A stretch of DNA of 64,000 nucleotides from Pseudeuparius sepicola (GCA_963920635.1 OY987299.1:63346692-63410691); one strand, 5' to 3'. Positions 40,160-53,929 are shown, numbered from the stretch's first letter. Numbers and translations are program-made. Notes: generated from the sequence alone by a model not told the origin.

Positions 40160-42180
40160 TTAATCCTTTTGCAAATTGAACTCGTGAAGCAGCGGAAAAG
40201 AAACAAATTTTCGGGTTGCAACAGATTTTTTTATCAAAGGAAATACCATGCACTTAGCAACAAAATCAGTTAAATTATATAAGTTAATTTCTGACAACAA
40301 ATCGACTACATTAATTTGTAAATTTCTAGAGTCAAATGGATATAAATATAATGACTGGTATTCTATAAACTCTCTTCCAATTAAAGTACATTTATTATTT
40401 ATACAAACAATATTCCCTATTTGAACGACTTTGTTGTGAACAGTAAGGAAATAACAGTTAGCAAGGGAACGCGACTTTGTTGAAAGCTGGGTATCATGTA
40501 TTATCACTTTTTTATATTGTTGACAAGTATTTGTAAGTCTTGGTATTAAAGGGCCTTCATTATGTTCGATAGAATATGTGATATTATTTTTATTTTGTGA
40601 TGAATGTATGACATTTAACTCTTTTAGTCGACGAAATAGTTGTTTTAGAGGATTTTTTGGAGATCTAACCAAAGTTTTTAATTTACCTAAACAATTTTCA
40701 AAGGGAAAGGCGCAAAACTTATTTAGGGTCCCGAATTTCCTTACATCATCTATAAGATGTATTAAAATATGAACATTATATATGAGATATTCAAGACCAT
40801 ATATTTGTTTACAGTGCACAACAAATTTTTTGATCAAAATTTCTGCTAAATCACCACCAACATTTTTTAAATGCCTTTCACTTAGCATAATGCAAAATGT
40901 TCTGTATTGAGTAGCTTTCCAATGTGCAATATCAGAAAGGCTTTCAATTTTTCTATTAAATTCGGTAGGAAAATAAGAACACAAACTTGACAGGTAATTA
41001 TTAATGATAGTAATTTTTCTATTATTTAAACGAACATCATATATTTTCCCACTAATCCAACTCATTAAGAGTTTTTTCATAACACCAAGGCAAATGCAAT
41101 GCATATAGTCTATTGGGAAACAATTAACCATATCGATATTTAACTTTAACAATGGAGATGTACCTAAATGGTGATCTTCATCTATTTGATTTCTAAAAGT
41201 TTGGTCAGATCTTTTTGGCGCTGTTATTGTACGATAAATCATACGTCCATTGAAATATTCACCTGATTCGGTACATCGATCACAAGACGAATATCCGCTG
41301 TGGCTCTTTATAGATTTTATGAAAGCTTTCGCTGGAGCGTCACATACAAAACTGTGAATTTGGATCTTGTACCTTTTACCGTTGAGAATCAGACCAAATT
41401 CTAGTAATGAAGCTAACTCTTTAACGAAATCTTCAAAGTAGGCTTCAAGAGGTTTAGGTTTAGACTTCCCATAAAAAATACCGATAGCAAAAGGCTTGGA
41501 ATTAAAATTCTTAACTAATCCTAGAATCGGCCAAATTTGCTTATTTTGAATTATTAAACAATGGCAAGCCATCTATATTAAATGATAATATCAATAATTC
41601 ATCATTACTATCACGATTCAGGAGCAAACTTTGCGAAATAACAATATTAAGATTTTCAACGAGTCCTATATGAACATACTCCCCATTATCTAATTTTTAA
41701 AACGACTTGCAGGTGCAGCAACTGGTGTATTCAATAATGTTCTGCCATCTAAAGGCAATTCTGAATGGTACGGAGACAAAATATGTAAAAGATCTGATAT
41801 TGCAGAAAGTGGTATTTTACTATTGCGAAGAGCCCAGTTTCTAAGTTGGATACTTAAATTATTATCATTAATATTTACTTCAGACTCAATATCAGAATCA
41901 TCCTTTTCTATTGGTTCATCTACAATTTGTGGTAAATGTTGTGTCCCGAAAGTTGTTAGGGAAGAATTTTTTAATGAATTAGATTCATTTAAGGAAGTAA
42001 AAGTCACATTATTTGGTGCATTATTCAGTTCGATTGAATTATCGTAAGAAGTATTGCTCGAAGTATTGTTAGGGTTCAAAACATAATTTGTTTTTGTCTT
42101 ACATTCTGCTAAGTTTTGCACGGATCTCTTTTTTATATTTAAACTTACTAAAATTAGTGTCTTTCGACATATTGCTCATA
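40160..42180 (-). pseudogene. Transposase of a two-gene DNA transposon (Transposase_21/CMC-like)
   Basis: Main frame 41572-40160 (470 codons): SFVCDAPAKAFIKSIKSHSG, SCDRCTESGEYFNGR, EDHHLGTSPL and VNCFPIDYMHCICLGVMKKL. This is the D...C-x2-C...DYMH signature of the transposase_21-like proteins that I associate with the CMC (EnSpm/CACTA, Chapaev) group. The N-terminal part lies upstream in three pieces: 42180 to about 42105, 42121-41690 (LRNWALRNSKIPLSAISDLL) and about 41690-41540 (LDNGEYVHIGLVENLNI). They are joined by one-base frame changes at A-rich runs. A few base errors would explain all three, so the gene may be less damaged than it looks. Confidence 0.65.
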
Positions 42181-42309
42181 TTACTAAAATCAACTTAAAA
42201 AAACATATCTCTACATCTAAAGCAAATCTCACTTTGCATTATTAAAACAAGAAGCCAATCCTTTTTATAATTACATATATGAAAATGCTTTTGGCACAAT
42301 AGTCATCAT

Positions 42310-44418
42310 CTATTGGTTAAAGTGCAACTCACGGCTTTCGTTCCTATTTTGTGCTTTTTGGTGTTCCTTAGATTTGAATTTTAATCTCTTTGCAGCATGT
42401 TTTAACCAGATTTTAATTGCTGCTTCTACTTGGACAGTTGTACATTCACAACTAGACTTCACTGCATCTGAAAAATATTAAGAAAAATAAATTTTAACAA
42501 TATCATGTATGTAGATATTGGTTAAATATACATATTTTAAGAAAGTCAAATCATTATAATCGTACGGTATACCATTTGGTGATACACATTCACACAATAT
42601 ATCCGTTTCGTAACTATTACATGTAGAAAAAAAATACTGTACAACTTGAGCGGAATGATCATATTGGATACCTACCTACTATGCAAATGCATAACTTTAA
42701 TTCCACAAAAGCCTGATTTTTTTATTTCTGCGATAGAAATTGAACGTTACTGCAAATGCATCATTCAAAGTTTCTTTTAATATTCTATTTGTTTTGGTAT
42801 TAACATTATTTCCTCCCAAAGATGAATAATACGGTACCTGAAATAAACGATAAATTTAGACACTTGACAATAAAATTTGTTACAATAACTTCACTTGCTC
42901 TCTCTCTCTACTAATCTAGACAACTTTGATAATATTAATTTGTTCTGATTTTTTACTTCCAAAATATTTTCCAAAATCACTTGGAACGCTGAAAGTAATT
43001 ATGTGTTAGTAATAATTATAGTATAGGTATTTGCAGGTCAGGCTTTTGTAAACAGATTTTACTAACCTGATTTTTCTGATAGCGACACTCTTGGTTGTGA
43101 ATTCGAATAAACAACAGGGTTTGAAACTGGGGTTTGTAGAAAATTCGCCAGTGGAGTTTCTTCATCTGAGATACCAATGTAACTGTTGCGATCATTGGTG
43201 GTTGAAACTATGAATAAAATGAAAAGGTATACTGAAACTACTTAGTATACAGTGATAAATGTATATGTGTATGTGTATATTACATCAAAAAAGAGGAATT
43301 CACCAAAAATATTGGTTGTATTTGCAAAAAAATAACACTAGTAATTTATAGTGCAACGCACTAGGTACTAGTGCACTAGAATGACAGTATTTTAACGAGG
43401 CCAAAGGCCATGTCAAAATATCATTCGGGTAGGCTAAAGGCACTTTTACAAGACTTGCATACAATATTTTTTAATACAACTATTTTAAGCATATATAAAA
43501 GCAAGCGGAAATCATTCTAAAGTACATACCTACACCCTAATATTAATTTAAATAAACCTCGAAATGAACAGGTACTTTGCGCACTGATTTGAAACAATGA
43601 AACAATGCTTTAATGTCTACTTTTGTTATCGGTTGTAGAAAAATCAATTCTAACCTACATTTGGTTTTTATATCTGTTATATTTTTATAAGTACCTAGTC
43701 GAGTACCTAGTGCTTTACAGACACATACACTGGAGGTAATAAAAATGAAAGAAAACAAAACTTTACCTTTGCACAATGTTGTCCTCACAGGTGATGGTGG
43801 GGGCAATTGGCGGTATTTATTACATTCTTCTTCATCATCATCGCTAGATTCTAACAACTTCCTTGGTTTAAATCTCTTCCTCTTTTTTGTGATATCCTCA
43901 GCTAAATCGTCATCATATTCTGTCTGCAGATCTGAAGTCTCTTCGGTTTTTTTAAGTTTAGAAAAAGCCTGATTGTAGTCATCTAAGAAAGATTAAAAAG
44001 TATTTTAACTATACCTACATATTTGGTCAGATTAAGCAAATGCTTAAGAATACAAACATCAAAATTTTGGGTTTTCGATCAGCGCATGATCATTTGAAAA
44101 TGTGTGCATGCTTTTACAATAATCGTCATTGGTCTAATACAGTTCTGTTTTAGGGTAACTCATTTACAACCCATTGGTACATAATATTATATAATGATAA
44201 CTTAAAAACATACCGGTTTCATAAAAAATCCTTTTTATTCTATATAATCTCCAGGTTTCTGTATTGATATCTTCTGCTTTTTTAACGGAACGTATAAATT
44301 GAAACTGTTCTTTGTAAGGAGGCCAAAATACCTCACGCTTTCTTGGGGTAAGCCATTTTTTATTAACAATGCTGACGCCTCCACCCTGTTCAGGGGAAAA
44401 TTCAATTACTGCGTACAT
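42310..44418 (-). CDS. Multi-exon accessory gene of the same transposon (DUF4806-like)
   Basis: Exon 1 44418-44214 (MYAVIEFSPEQGGG, KKWLTPRKREVFWPPYK). Exon 2 43982-43767 (acidic/Lys-rich, KKRKRFKPRKLLESSDDDEE). Exon 3 43208-43070. Exon 4 is 42988 to about 42911, exon 5 is 42837 to about 42751, and exon 6 42467-42310 (VEAAIKIWLKHAAKRLKFKS, then stop). The first three junctions are clean GT-AG and keep frame; later ones are less certain. The N-terminal 'MYAV-x-F...W...WP' module and helical C-terminus match a protein family I recall as DUF4806, often next to this type of transposase. It lies upstream of the transposase on the same strand. It may still be intact. Confidence 0.5.
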
Positions 44419-44538
44419 TCTAGAAAATAACGAGGAAAATAAGTAGATAACTATATCTAGTAATAAAACATATGCTGTTAAAATATTGAGGATTGAGAGT
44501 AGGTATTTAGGTACCTATACGTTTGTTCGCAAAACTAA

Positions 44539-44725
44539 AGCCCCGTTTTCACGGGTCGACCTGAATCTAACGAGTAGGTTTACACGTATATACCTACCAA
44601 AGTGCGTTTTAATACAATATCAATACTGTAGTCGAACGACCATGTCGAAAGAATGTATAACACTTTCGATTTTTAGTCGAACTATTATAGTCGTTCGACT
44701 CAGGTCGACCCGTGAAAACGCGGCT
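44539..44725. mobile_element. 187-bp MITE with TAA duplication
   Basis: The ends are inverted: AGCCCCGTTTTCACGGGTCG at the left against the inverse of TCGACCCGTGAAAACGCGGC plus T at the right. TAA flanks both sides (44536-44538 and 44726-44728). Ends AGCC...GGCT and a TAA duplication suggest a PIF/Harbinger-type MITE. The open frame across it is fortuitous. Confidence 0.75.
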
Positions 44726-45312
44726 TAAGTGAAAAAAGTTGTTTTAAATCGCTTGTACCAGAGTCACTGCTTGTACTTACAAGATAGATGTTGGCTAGCC
44801 TACTGAGATGCCAATGCCACAGAAGTCCACGCGAACGCCGATCAAAAGTTGTTTGTTTCGTAGTTTAATTTCTGCTGGTTTCTGTCTCGTTTATATAATT
44901 CGTTTAAAGCCCTTGCTACTCGACGGTGCGAGGGAAAATCCAGGAAAATAAACAGCCAAACACTCAACAAATTTATTCTAAAAGACAGGTTAGGTCATGC
45001 ACAATGCACATGCTTGGCGCGCGGTCGCCGCGCAGGCCCGAACCACAGACAGAAAGCGGCGACGGTAGATCGCACCAATGAGCTGCGACGCTACTGCACA
45101 TGCGCCTGTGTGTGTTCCTGGGCGGGAAATTATAAAATGCAATAGGTACATTTACATTCACGTCTCGTTATATAACAGTGATTTTGTTATAGAACAATAA
45201 AGGAATAATAATAAATAATTAAAAATAAATTACTTTAAGAGATGTACGTATTTTATATTTATTTATTGTTTTATATTCTGTATTGTAATTTACAAAATAT
45301 TTTTTATTTTAA

Positions 45313-45468
45313 AGCCTGGTTCATGCAGCTTCTTTATCTTTTAATTTTACTTTATCTTTAAGAAATAACCAATGGCATTTGTCCCTTGATTTGAACTGAC
45401 CAATGACATTTAATATTTCTTAAAGATAAAGAAAAATTAAAAGATAAAGAAGCTGTATGAACCAGGCT
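45313..45468. mobile_element. 156-bp MITE with TAA duplication
   Basis: AGCCTGGTTCATGCAGCTTC at the left pairs with GAAGCTGTATGAACCAGGCT at the right. The hairpin extends about 55 bp per arm (tttatctttt, ttaaagataaag). TAA occurs at 45310-45312 and 45469-45471. Same AGCC...GGCT/TAA plan as 44539-44725, with different interior. Confidence 0.8.
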
Positions 45469-47274
45469 TAAATTTTTATATTTTAAAAATAAGCAATATA
45501 TTGCTATAGTTTATAGTAAAATGAGTAAACATCTTGTGCCTATAATATGTGCAATAAATAAATATGTAATTTTAAAAGAGTAAAAATAAAATTGTGAGCC
45601 CGATACTCACCGAGCCATAAAAATGACGTCATTAATACATCACAAAATATTCGTTAAAATGACGTCTCGAAACTAACGTACCAAGTACGTCATTTTTTCG
45701 TACAATGACGTACCCGGTCATGAAATCACCTTTTTTTCACGGCATTCTAACGTCAGTCTGCTACCTGGGTGTGAATAGGATTATACAGGGTGATTTATTC
45801 ATAACTACATTAATTTTAACAGTTGGTAGGGAAAAATGCTCTGAATGCGAAATCGCAATTATAAAAATTCAAACTTTTTTTTTAAGCCGGAATTATTTTT
45901 TTTAAACCGCATTTTTACCTATTTGGCTCTCTATTTACGGCTGCCACTGGATTGCTTTCAGGGCGCATGAGGCATCGGACGACGCTTGCCGTTGTGTGCG
46001 TCAACATTGTTGCCAGATGCACGCAACTTTCGTAAATTTAAAGGAATGTTTTCAGTACATAATTATTTGTATTGTACGCGAATGTTCCGCCAAATGCTTG
46101 CGTAAATTATGGACAAATCCTAGCGCTTACCTCTTGTAACGGTTAGTTTTGCCCTGAGACACCTTAAGGAATAAATGCCAACGAGAAAAATAAATTAAAC
46201 GACTGATTACGTGACCTTTTGATTTTTGGATGCTTTATAAAGTAGGTACCTATTCAACTAGGGGGCTTACATGATTTCGTGGACCTCGACACCACTGAAG
46301 ACGATTTTTTTCTCGATAAAATGAACTTCACTCACTTTCGCTTGGGGCGCTAATAATATTTCCGCTCACTAGTTCACTGATAATCCTTTTTACTACACCA
46401 AGACGCTCCTAGAGTAGTGAGTGTTCTGCTTCCTCTGAAATAAGAACGTCAAAATTAGCCAACATCTCTGGGATACAGTTGCTTACTTTCCGCTTAAGTT
46501 GGTTACCATCACCAACGACACACTTCTCATTCCTTTATTTCTAGTTATGTTTGCTTTTCATTGTTACTAGGGATCCATATTTGCAATAGAGTCGTCGCCG
46601 TGAGGGTGGTCCTCCTCTGTGACATTGGTTCAGTCGTAAGTACTTGAATCTTTCTAATTTCCACCTTTCAATCTTTACAGCTTTTTCTAGTTTCTTTTCC
46701 TGCCTTTAGGTATGTTACCGGGTATAGCCTGATGTGTAACCGAGTCTTAGTATTATTTCTGGGCGAGTTAGGGATGATGGGTTGTTAAAAGTCCTTAACT
46801 TTCTTGACTTCTGTTTGTCACAACCCTTGTCGTGCAGTCGTTGGTAGGAGTAGGAGGATGTGTGTAGCCCGAACTCCGCAAAAGGAGCCTGGCGATTGCC
46901 CGTGGATGAGAATTTCCGGCACGCGGCGCGTTGGTGTTTGCGGCGTAGATCCTTGCCTTCCTCCATCGACGTCCTTGCCAAGTTTCTGCAGAGTGCACTG
47001 TGAATTTCCTTTCGTTTCTCGCACTCCGCCTCACTAGTCGCACATAATAGGTACGCATTATAAATAGTTTGCAAATACGTTTGGGCCTCTTGGGTCTTTT
47101 TGTGATGTTATTGTTTCCCGTATTTCACAATGCACATTCTCCGTATTTTGGTTTGGATATTTTTAAAGGTTATGTCCCATGTCGCATTCATTGACACTAC
47201 TTCGTTCGTAGAAAGCATTCCCGTAATGAAACGTCGTGGTGGTTTCGTACTTAGTTTCGCTACCTGCCGATATC
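45469..47274. other. Gene-free stretch with TGACGTCA cluster
   Basis: At 45620-45770 several tgacgtc/acgtca motifs end in gctacctgggt, like 8655-8850. The remainder has no supported gene. Overlapping GC-rich frames at 46715-47074 on both strands have no recognisable domain. Confidence 0.4.
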
Positions 47275-49930
47275 CCAGATAGCACATGACGTCTTTAAGA
47301 CGTCCATATTAAAACCTATAATAGTCTGAACGTCTTAAGCTTCAAAAAAGATATCTTAAAGACGTCTGTTGTTGGATGTCCTTAAGATGTCATATTTTGA
47401 AATCTTAAAGACGTCTTAAATACATATTGGCATTGGCCAACCATCAATATATTTTCTATTAATTAAGACATTATCTTTGATGAGATTAACACTAGAAATT
47501 AATAAATTATATTATATTTTTATTTATACATAGGTAATTAGTACCTAGCTACCTATACTAAAATATAAATTTTATATTATAAAAAACATAAAAATAATAA
47601 TAATTTCTGATTCCATCAGTTTTTTCCGAAAAGCGGCTCATGCGAAAGGAAATAGAAAGAAGACCTTATCTGTCATCTCTCACTCCAAAAGCGGCTTTTT
47701 TACGTGACCACAATCGCCACAGTCGCATGAGCCTGTGCCAACGATTGGCATCTTCTATTTTTTTACAGCTTTTCTATGTGCGCATGCGCCGAAAGCTAGC
47801 ACCAATCCCTTCTTTTTCTGTTTTAGTTCTATGTTTGTGCGCCGACGCGAGGCGGCCGGGCGGCGGCCATCATTGTTATTAAAACAAATGTCAAGTCACG
47901 ACCGTCGTTTTCTGCTGGTTTTTCTTGCCGATTTGCCGTTGATGAAAGTAGCTTTTCGTTTAAATATTAGCTGTGCTGTGCGTGAAAATCTATATCGGAG
48001 TTGATGTTTAGAAAGGTAAGGATAAATAACTACAGTACAATAGGTAATATCTGTCCTGCAAATTTTCGAAAGGATGTAACGCAGAGTTTGGTTGCAGGAA
48101 AACGGGCCTCCGATGCTCCAGAATCTGCATGAAATTGTATGGGACGGTCAGGTACAAATGCTGCCGAGGAAGATGATATGGATAATTGTGACGGAGATAT
48201 CGATGTTAGTCTTGAACGCCCTGTGACGTCGGACAAATAATGTACCGATGCAGACGATGAAAGCGATGACGGAGAAATTGAGGCAGACATTTGAACAGTA
48301 GATTAGACCTCCTGGGGACACCACTTAAAAAAACGCGTCATTTACTCTACCGCCAGGTGGGGTGGAAAAGAGTGATTTTATGTCAATAATACTCACTAAA
48401 ATAATACTAATCGTAGGTACTTTGCCACAGCTGTTTACATTGAAAAGCTGTTATACTTGTAACAAGTTAACAGCTTGTGCACCTGGAATGCTGACAAATA
48501 TTTATAACATGTAGAAACATTGATTATGGCATATGATTTCCATAACTTTTCCACAAGAATCAAAAAGGACTCCACTTTGAATGGTCGTAGCATCGTAACG
48601 GTTCACATTAGAGACAAACGGTAAGGAACTTTTTTGTAGCAAATTTATTCTGGATTATTTTTTATAAAAGGTATTTTGTTGATAAAGTTAATGGTTTGGG
48701 AGATATTTGCAAAAAACGAAAAATGGTACTTTCTTAGGGCCAGAAGGGCCAACGCCGACTTCGCTCGAGGGGGCAAACTTGGGAGAGTAATATCTGGGTC
48801 CAAATAAAGCGATTAAAGCAATTTCCAGCTTTCCACTAATTATTTCCTTATTGAACTACTTGTCGCCTGGCCTATATGTATAGTTGTAGCAATATTTCTG
48901 AGTGTTATACAGAGTTAAGAATTATAATAATTTTTCTTGGTTTTTGAAAAGTAAAAGTGTTGTAGGTATTGATGCTCTCAATAATATCGATAATTGACGT
49001 TTCGAAAGCATCAACATTATCGATATTTTTTCAGTATCAATAATACCTCGATTCAGTTATTTGGAGCTTTCATAGCTGTCAAAAACTTGCATAATATATT
49101 AATTTCCAGGCTATTGTCCCTTCGCCTGTGGAATCTACTCTTCCAGACATTTCATTGGTCGACGTTACAAGCATCTTCAGGCTCCACTTGTATGATTCTT
49201 GGTTTCATGTTTCACAGAAGATGTTAGCAACTATGACCAGCGAAACGTCCGAAAGGATATGGCATAACTGCTTGAAATTGGTAATTCACATGCAATATAT
49301 TATTATTTTGCTGCAGATGCTGCAGAGAAAGCTAATATAAGCCAAAATAGAAGTGACGTAGAAGTGGCGATTCAAGTGTGGCTTAAGAGAGCCAGTGATA
49401 GAAGTATTTTAAGAAAAAATATTAATGCTTAAATATTTTAACTAGCCATATATATAAGTATATAATAATATAAGAAAAGGTAATATAAACAAAAATCCTA
49501 ATAACTTTTTTATTTCTGCAAAATTTCCTTAAAATATGGGATTACCCACTTAATAATCGATGAATTGTAAGAGGTTAATACTATAATTTTTACTACAATT
49601 TTTACTAAAAACCTAATAAGCGATTTAAATTAAATCTCAAAGTATATTTTTTACTACATATTATATTTATAATTAGAATTTTTAATAAGTAAACATCATA
49701 AACATCCCAATTACATCTGGAATTAACGTCTTTTAGATGTAGATTTTAGGTCGTTTTAGACCTAAAAAAGGATTTTGAAAGATGTCTTAAAGACATCTTT
49801 AGTTTTCACACAAGCTGTAACTAAGACGTCTTTAAGACGTATGTAAGGCGTCAATAGATGTCTTTAAGACAGGTAATGTCTGACGAAGACGTCTTTAAGA
49901 CTTCTTTAAGATGTCTCTGTGCTATCTGGG
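47275..49930 (+). mobile_element. 2.66-kb DNA transposon with GACGTC palindromic subtermini
   Basis: Left end CCCAGATAGCACA (47275-47287) and right end TGTGCTATCTGGG (49918-49930) are perfect 13-bp inverted repeats. Directly inside each end is a 150-210-bp zone crowded with variants of the palindrome GACGTCTTTAAGACGTC (about five per side). The interior holds a GC-rich promoter-like patch (47800-47870) and the last exon of an accessory gene like that at 42310-44418. This links the element to the same two-gene transposon group. No transposase frame is left. The target duplication is not clear. Confidence 0.7.
49330..49431 (+). pseudogene. C-terminal remnant of the DUF4806-like accessory gene
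   Basis: The frame reads NRSDVEVAIQVWLKRASDRS and stops shortly after. It parallels the exon 6 end VEAAIKIWLKHAAKR of the 42310-44418 gene (pattern VE-x-AI-x2-WLK-x-A-x2-R). Upstream exons are only faint (about 49120-49200). Confidence 0.5.
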
Positions 49931-52859
49931 TAGGTGGCGCGCTGAGCCTGGATTTCTTTTTCCAACTTCTAAATAGTTCCGCGGTAGCTTGACTGACATT
50001 CTGCAGGCATTCTCCATGAAGGATCATTATTAGGTATGTCTATCATTTCCGTATTTGTCTAGAGAACCGTTTTGGTAAAAAAGCAAAGAGTACCGAATAT
50101 ACCTACAGAATGTAGACAACGCTGGTTTCTGTAGTACGTGCTGCCATCTATTAGAAAGGTTCGCTAGTTACCGTGTCATAAAGCGCGCTGTAGACTTTCG
50201 GTTTTGAACACACAGAGGGTGACTGAGAGCTCTACCACAGATTCGGCGACGTTAATACCAACGAGATGGCGCCATATACAATAGAAACCGGCAGCAGATC
50301 CTCTTGACAATGACAAGTTTGGCGTAATAAATAATAGTTGTGGAATGCGGATGGAACGCCCCCGTTGTTTTTAATAAAACTTTTGTCTTAAATCTCAAAA
50401 TCTATCGAATTTCAGAAACAGTTTCAGTCTTTTGTGGTTTCAGTATTTTCCACCCTCTGTAGACACTGAGTGCGTGTGATTATGAAGGCCTCTTGTATTG
50501 TTATTATGTGAAAAGTGTAGTGATAAGGGTCTCTCGAGTTAGATGCTGAACACCAAGGTGTGCTAACACCCTGTTATTGTCATATCAAACTAGGTAAATA
50601 ATTCATAAACTGAATATTTTTTCGTAATTAAATTATAAATAAATAATGGCAACGTCGCGGCCGGTGCCATGTGCTTCAGCATAACGTCGTAGCCACATGC
50701 GTTCAGGTGCGCCTCGTTACTCGGGATTTGGGATAAATTGCCCCATTATTTAAACATGCAGCAAAAAATATTTTTGTTATATTATTGTTTGCGTTTTCGG
50801 CATATGTTCCTTCCCGATGACGTGGTTAAAATTAATGTATTTATGAATAAATCACCCGAACACACCAGACTCATGTGGTTTATTTGCCTCGGCCGGAGGC
50901 CTCGGCAACTAAATTCATAGGCTCCCAAAATTTTGTTATACGCTTTTTACAATAATTCTTCAGAACGCTTTTTGCAAATTTTCCATAATTTTTGAAATCA
51001 TAATGTTCGAAAAAGTTGGCTTAGAAATTGATATCGTAGGAACAAGTATTGTTTATTTGAAAATTTTGTCATATCATTCATTCATTTAGGGACTAGGCCG
51101 AAAAAGAAGAATTTTATGGACTTAAATGAGTCCGTAAAATAGCTAGGTATTTTTCGGATCGTACGACAAAAAAAATATTACTTACTTTTTTTAGCCATTG
51201 CAATATTTCTGCGGTACGGCTCCTCATTTTCTTGAAGTAGATTTGTACAATTTGCTCTTAAATTTCTGCAACTTGTATCTACCGACTGTTAACTTGCACC
51301 ACAGTTTACATAAATATGTGACTCAATTAAAATGACGAAATCTAGCAACTGAGAGTTACTACGCAAAATTATTCAAAACTGTTATATTTTACAGCGGCAA
51401 AACCTAGTAACTAAGGCTTACTAGGTTTGGGTGTAGCCTCGCATCATAATGTTACCTATTTCAAACCGTTTCAGAAAATAGTAATTCAACTTGCTTGATT
51501 TTCATACAGGAATAAATAGATTAAACCACAGTTACTAAGGATTTAAAAGTATATGTATCCCTGGTTATATAAATCTTAGGATAACAAAAATACTATTTCC
51601 AGGTAGATCTTTTTACAAGGATGTCATTTATGCATACAACGACGTTAAAACCTAGTAACTATAGTTGCTAGGTTTTCACAAAGCAAGGGAGAAATAATTC
51701 GGATCCCATTTCATTAGAAGATGTTTCTTTTAAACATATATTTCGTTTGACAAAGGCACTACTAGATAGGACCAATGACCCGGTAGCTTTACACTCCCAT
51801 TTAAAGTTTTTTTTACTACTAACCTGATAAATCACCATTATTTACCTCATTCCTCTATAATGAGAAGTAATATTTCTCTACCTAGGTAAATAATGATAAT
51901 AAAAAAATACCTAGGTAAATAATGAAACATTTTCTATACCTATGACATTTAAAAATTATTTTCATTTTGTCAGCTTGACAACTGAACTCCCAGGCTAAAT
52001 CTATTCAAATAATATGTAAAATATGGCAATATTTCAATGTTAGTAGTAAAAAAAATTCTATATAAACGACTTCGCAAATGGCAACGAAGACAAAATAATA
52101 GTAATTGCCCCCGTCCCCCGCACAAGCATGTGGTTGCTTCTGGGGTACTCCTAGTTTGGAGTATTGTGAGGGTGAGAATTATTATTATTATTTCGGTTGA
52201 GAAGGCCATTATTTACCTCGCATATTATACGCGCCTCAGGATATAAAAATGCTCGGTAAATAATGGCTCACTTCTCAACCTAAGTGTATAATATACCTAC
52301 CAAAAAGGGTTATAGGACAAAGCTAGAATTTGTCAATATCACAAAAGATGACTGTCTCAGTTTGCATATATGAAGTAACAAATGCTATTGTATCTGTATT
52401 GGGGCAAGAATGGATACGATTTTCGACAACTGCTGGAGAAAAAAAATGCAATTAAAAAGGAATTCATGGAAAATTCAAATTTCCCTGCACTTATCGGTCA
52501 CAGAGCAATTTTGGCACCAACATATGAAGAACACTATTATTACATAAACAGTAAACAGTTCAAATAGTAAGTTAATGTTTTTTATACATAGTTACTTAGC
52601 TAGATACGGGTCCGCCATTGCACTTTTGCGACAAAAAAGTCAACAAAAACCGAAAACCCTAGAAAAATCAAAGCTGATTCCCGTATAGCTGTGCAAGCGC
52701 ATCTTTAAAAATTATATTAAAGATCCGCGAGTTGAAGACCTTTTATATACTTTATATAGATATTAATAATAAATTTATTCGTTTAATTTACAGATTTGTG
52801 CTCCTAACTTACGAAATGCTCGATTTTTTTATTGTTAAAATAATTGCTCTTTATCTAAG
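49931..52859. other. Gene-free stretch with small AT-rich repeats
   Basis: No supported gene. From 51830 to 52270 the motif cattatttacct or its inverse aggtaaataatg recurs at least five times, two of them as cctaggtaaataatg, suggesting a small inverted element. Aactaaggcttactaggttt-type motifs recur at 51400-51680. Confidence 0.4.
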
Positions 52860-53696
52860 CGACACCTCTCTGCCTATCGAATTCTGAAGCGAATATCGGT
52901 TACGTATCGTCACAGATGTCGATAGAAAAGTGCAGCACAGGCTGCCCACTCGTATCTCTTTTGACGATAAGTAGAATTCGATAGTGCACGGAATCCCGCT
53001 GCTGGGCTGGACTGGCAAGTAGAAAATCGGCAATTGCACCACTGATTACCAGACAGAACAGAGTTGCCAGGTTGCGCTTTGCCAGAGATCATCGTAATTG
53101 GTCTCTAAATGATTGAAAACAAGTTTTATTCAAGGATGAAACTAGGGTGAGCCTAAAATCTCCGGACGGTCGCGAACGAGTCTGGCGGAGACCAGGAGAA
53201 AGATTCGTGCAATGCAATATCCCTCCAAAGATTCCATTTGTCCGGACATGAATCCCATATAACATCTCTAGGACATGCTTAAAAGATACATATGAAGTGA
53301 TATATATACCTGCACTTACCAACCTGAGAGAACTCGAAAATGCAGTTTTTACAGAGTGGGAAAACATTAAACAGGACATGATTCAAAATTTGATTAGAAG
53401 CGTGCCTAGGCGTATAAATGCAGTAATTAGATGTAGAGGAGGTAACACACGCTATTAATATTACAATACTTCCAACCATTTAATAATTGTTATTCCCTTT
53501 TCCCAACTAATTTTAAGGACTGTTAATTTTCTTTCAGTTAAATTGCACAATTGGCATTTTTCGTATAATAGGTACTTTCAAACTAACTAAATAATGCAAT
53601 TTGTTGCTTTTCATTTAGTTTCCATTAGGTTATTTCAAAAAAATGAAATTTTTGTGGGAATTTATTATGTTGGTGCGTTAATTTTGCCCAGGAGTG
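52860..53696 (+). pseudogene. Tc1-like transposase relic
   Basis: Frames in the + direction give ARNPAAGLDWQVENRQLHH, then the DDE region around SLKSPDGRERVWRRPGERF and a jump to LKDTYEVIYIPALTNLRELE and SVPRRINAVIRCRGGNTRY, the characteristic Tc1 C-terminus. The stretch containing the second Asp and the final Glu is deleted, and there are several frame changes. The right terminus ends ...ttttgcccaggagtg at 53696, followed by TA, a typical Tc1 end. The matching left terminus was not found. Confidence 0.75.
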
Positions 53697-53929
53697 TATT
53701 ATGTAAAGTCTAGTCTTCTGTCTTTCTCCGAAATATAATGTTCTATAACTTTTTCGTTAAAATTGCTGATATTCTCAAATTTTAAAACAGTAAACAGGGA
53801 AAACAAAACAGTCCACTTAATTTGTCACATCCACATATCCACTTGTTCTTATGGAATACCTAGGTACCTATATTTCTAGGAAAGTGTGACATAAAATTGC
53901 GACCTGCAGCTGGCAACAATACACTGCAA

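Noticed and set aside
46715..47074. 119-codon - strand frame with overlapping frames on both strands
   Set aside because: No domain, splice pattern or promoter; several overlapping frames suggest composition bias.
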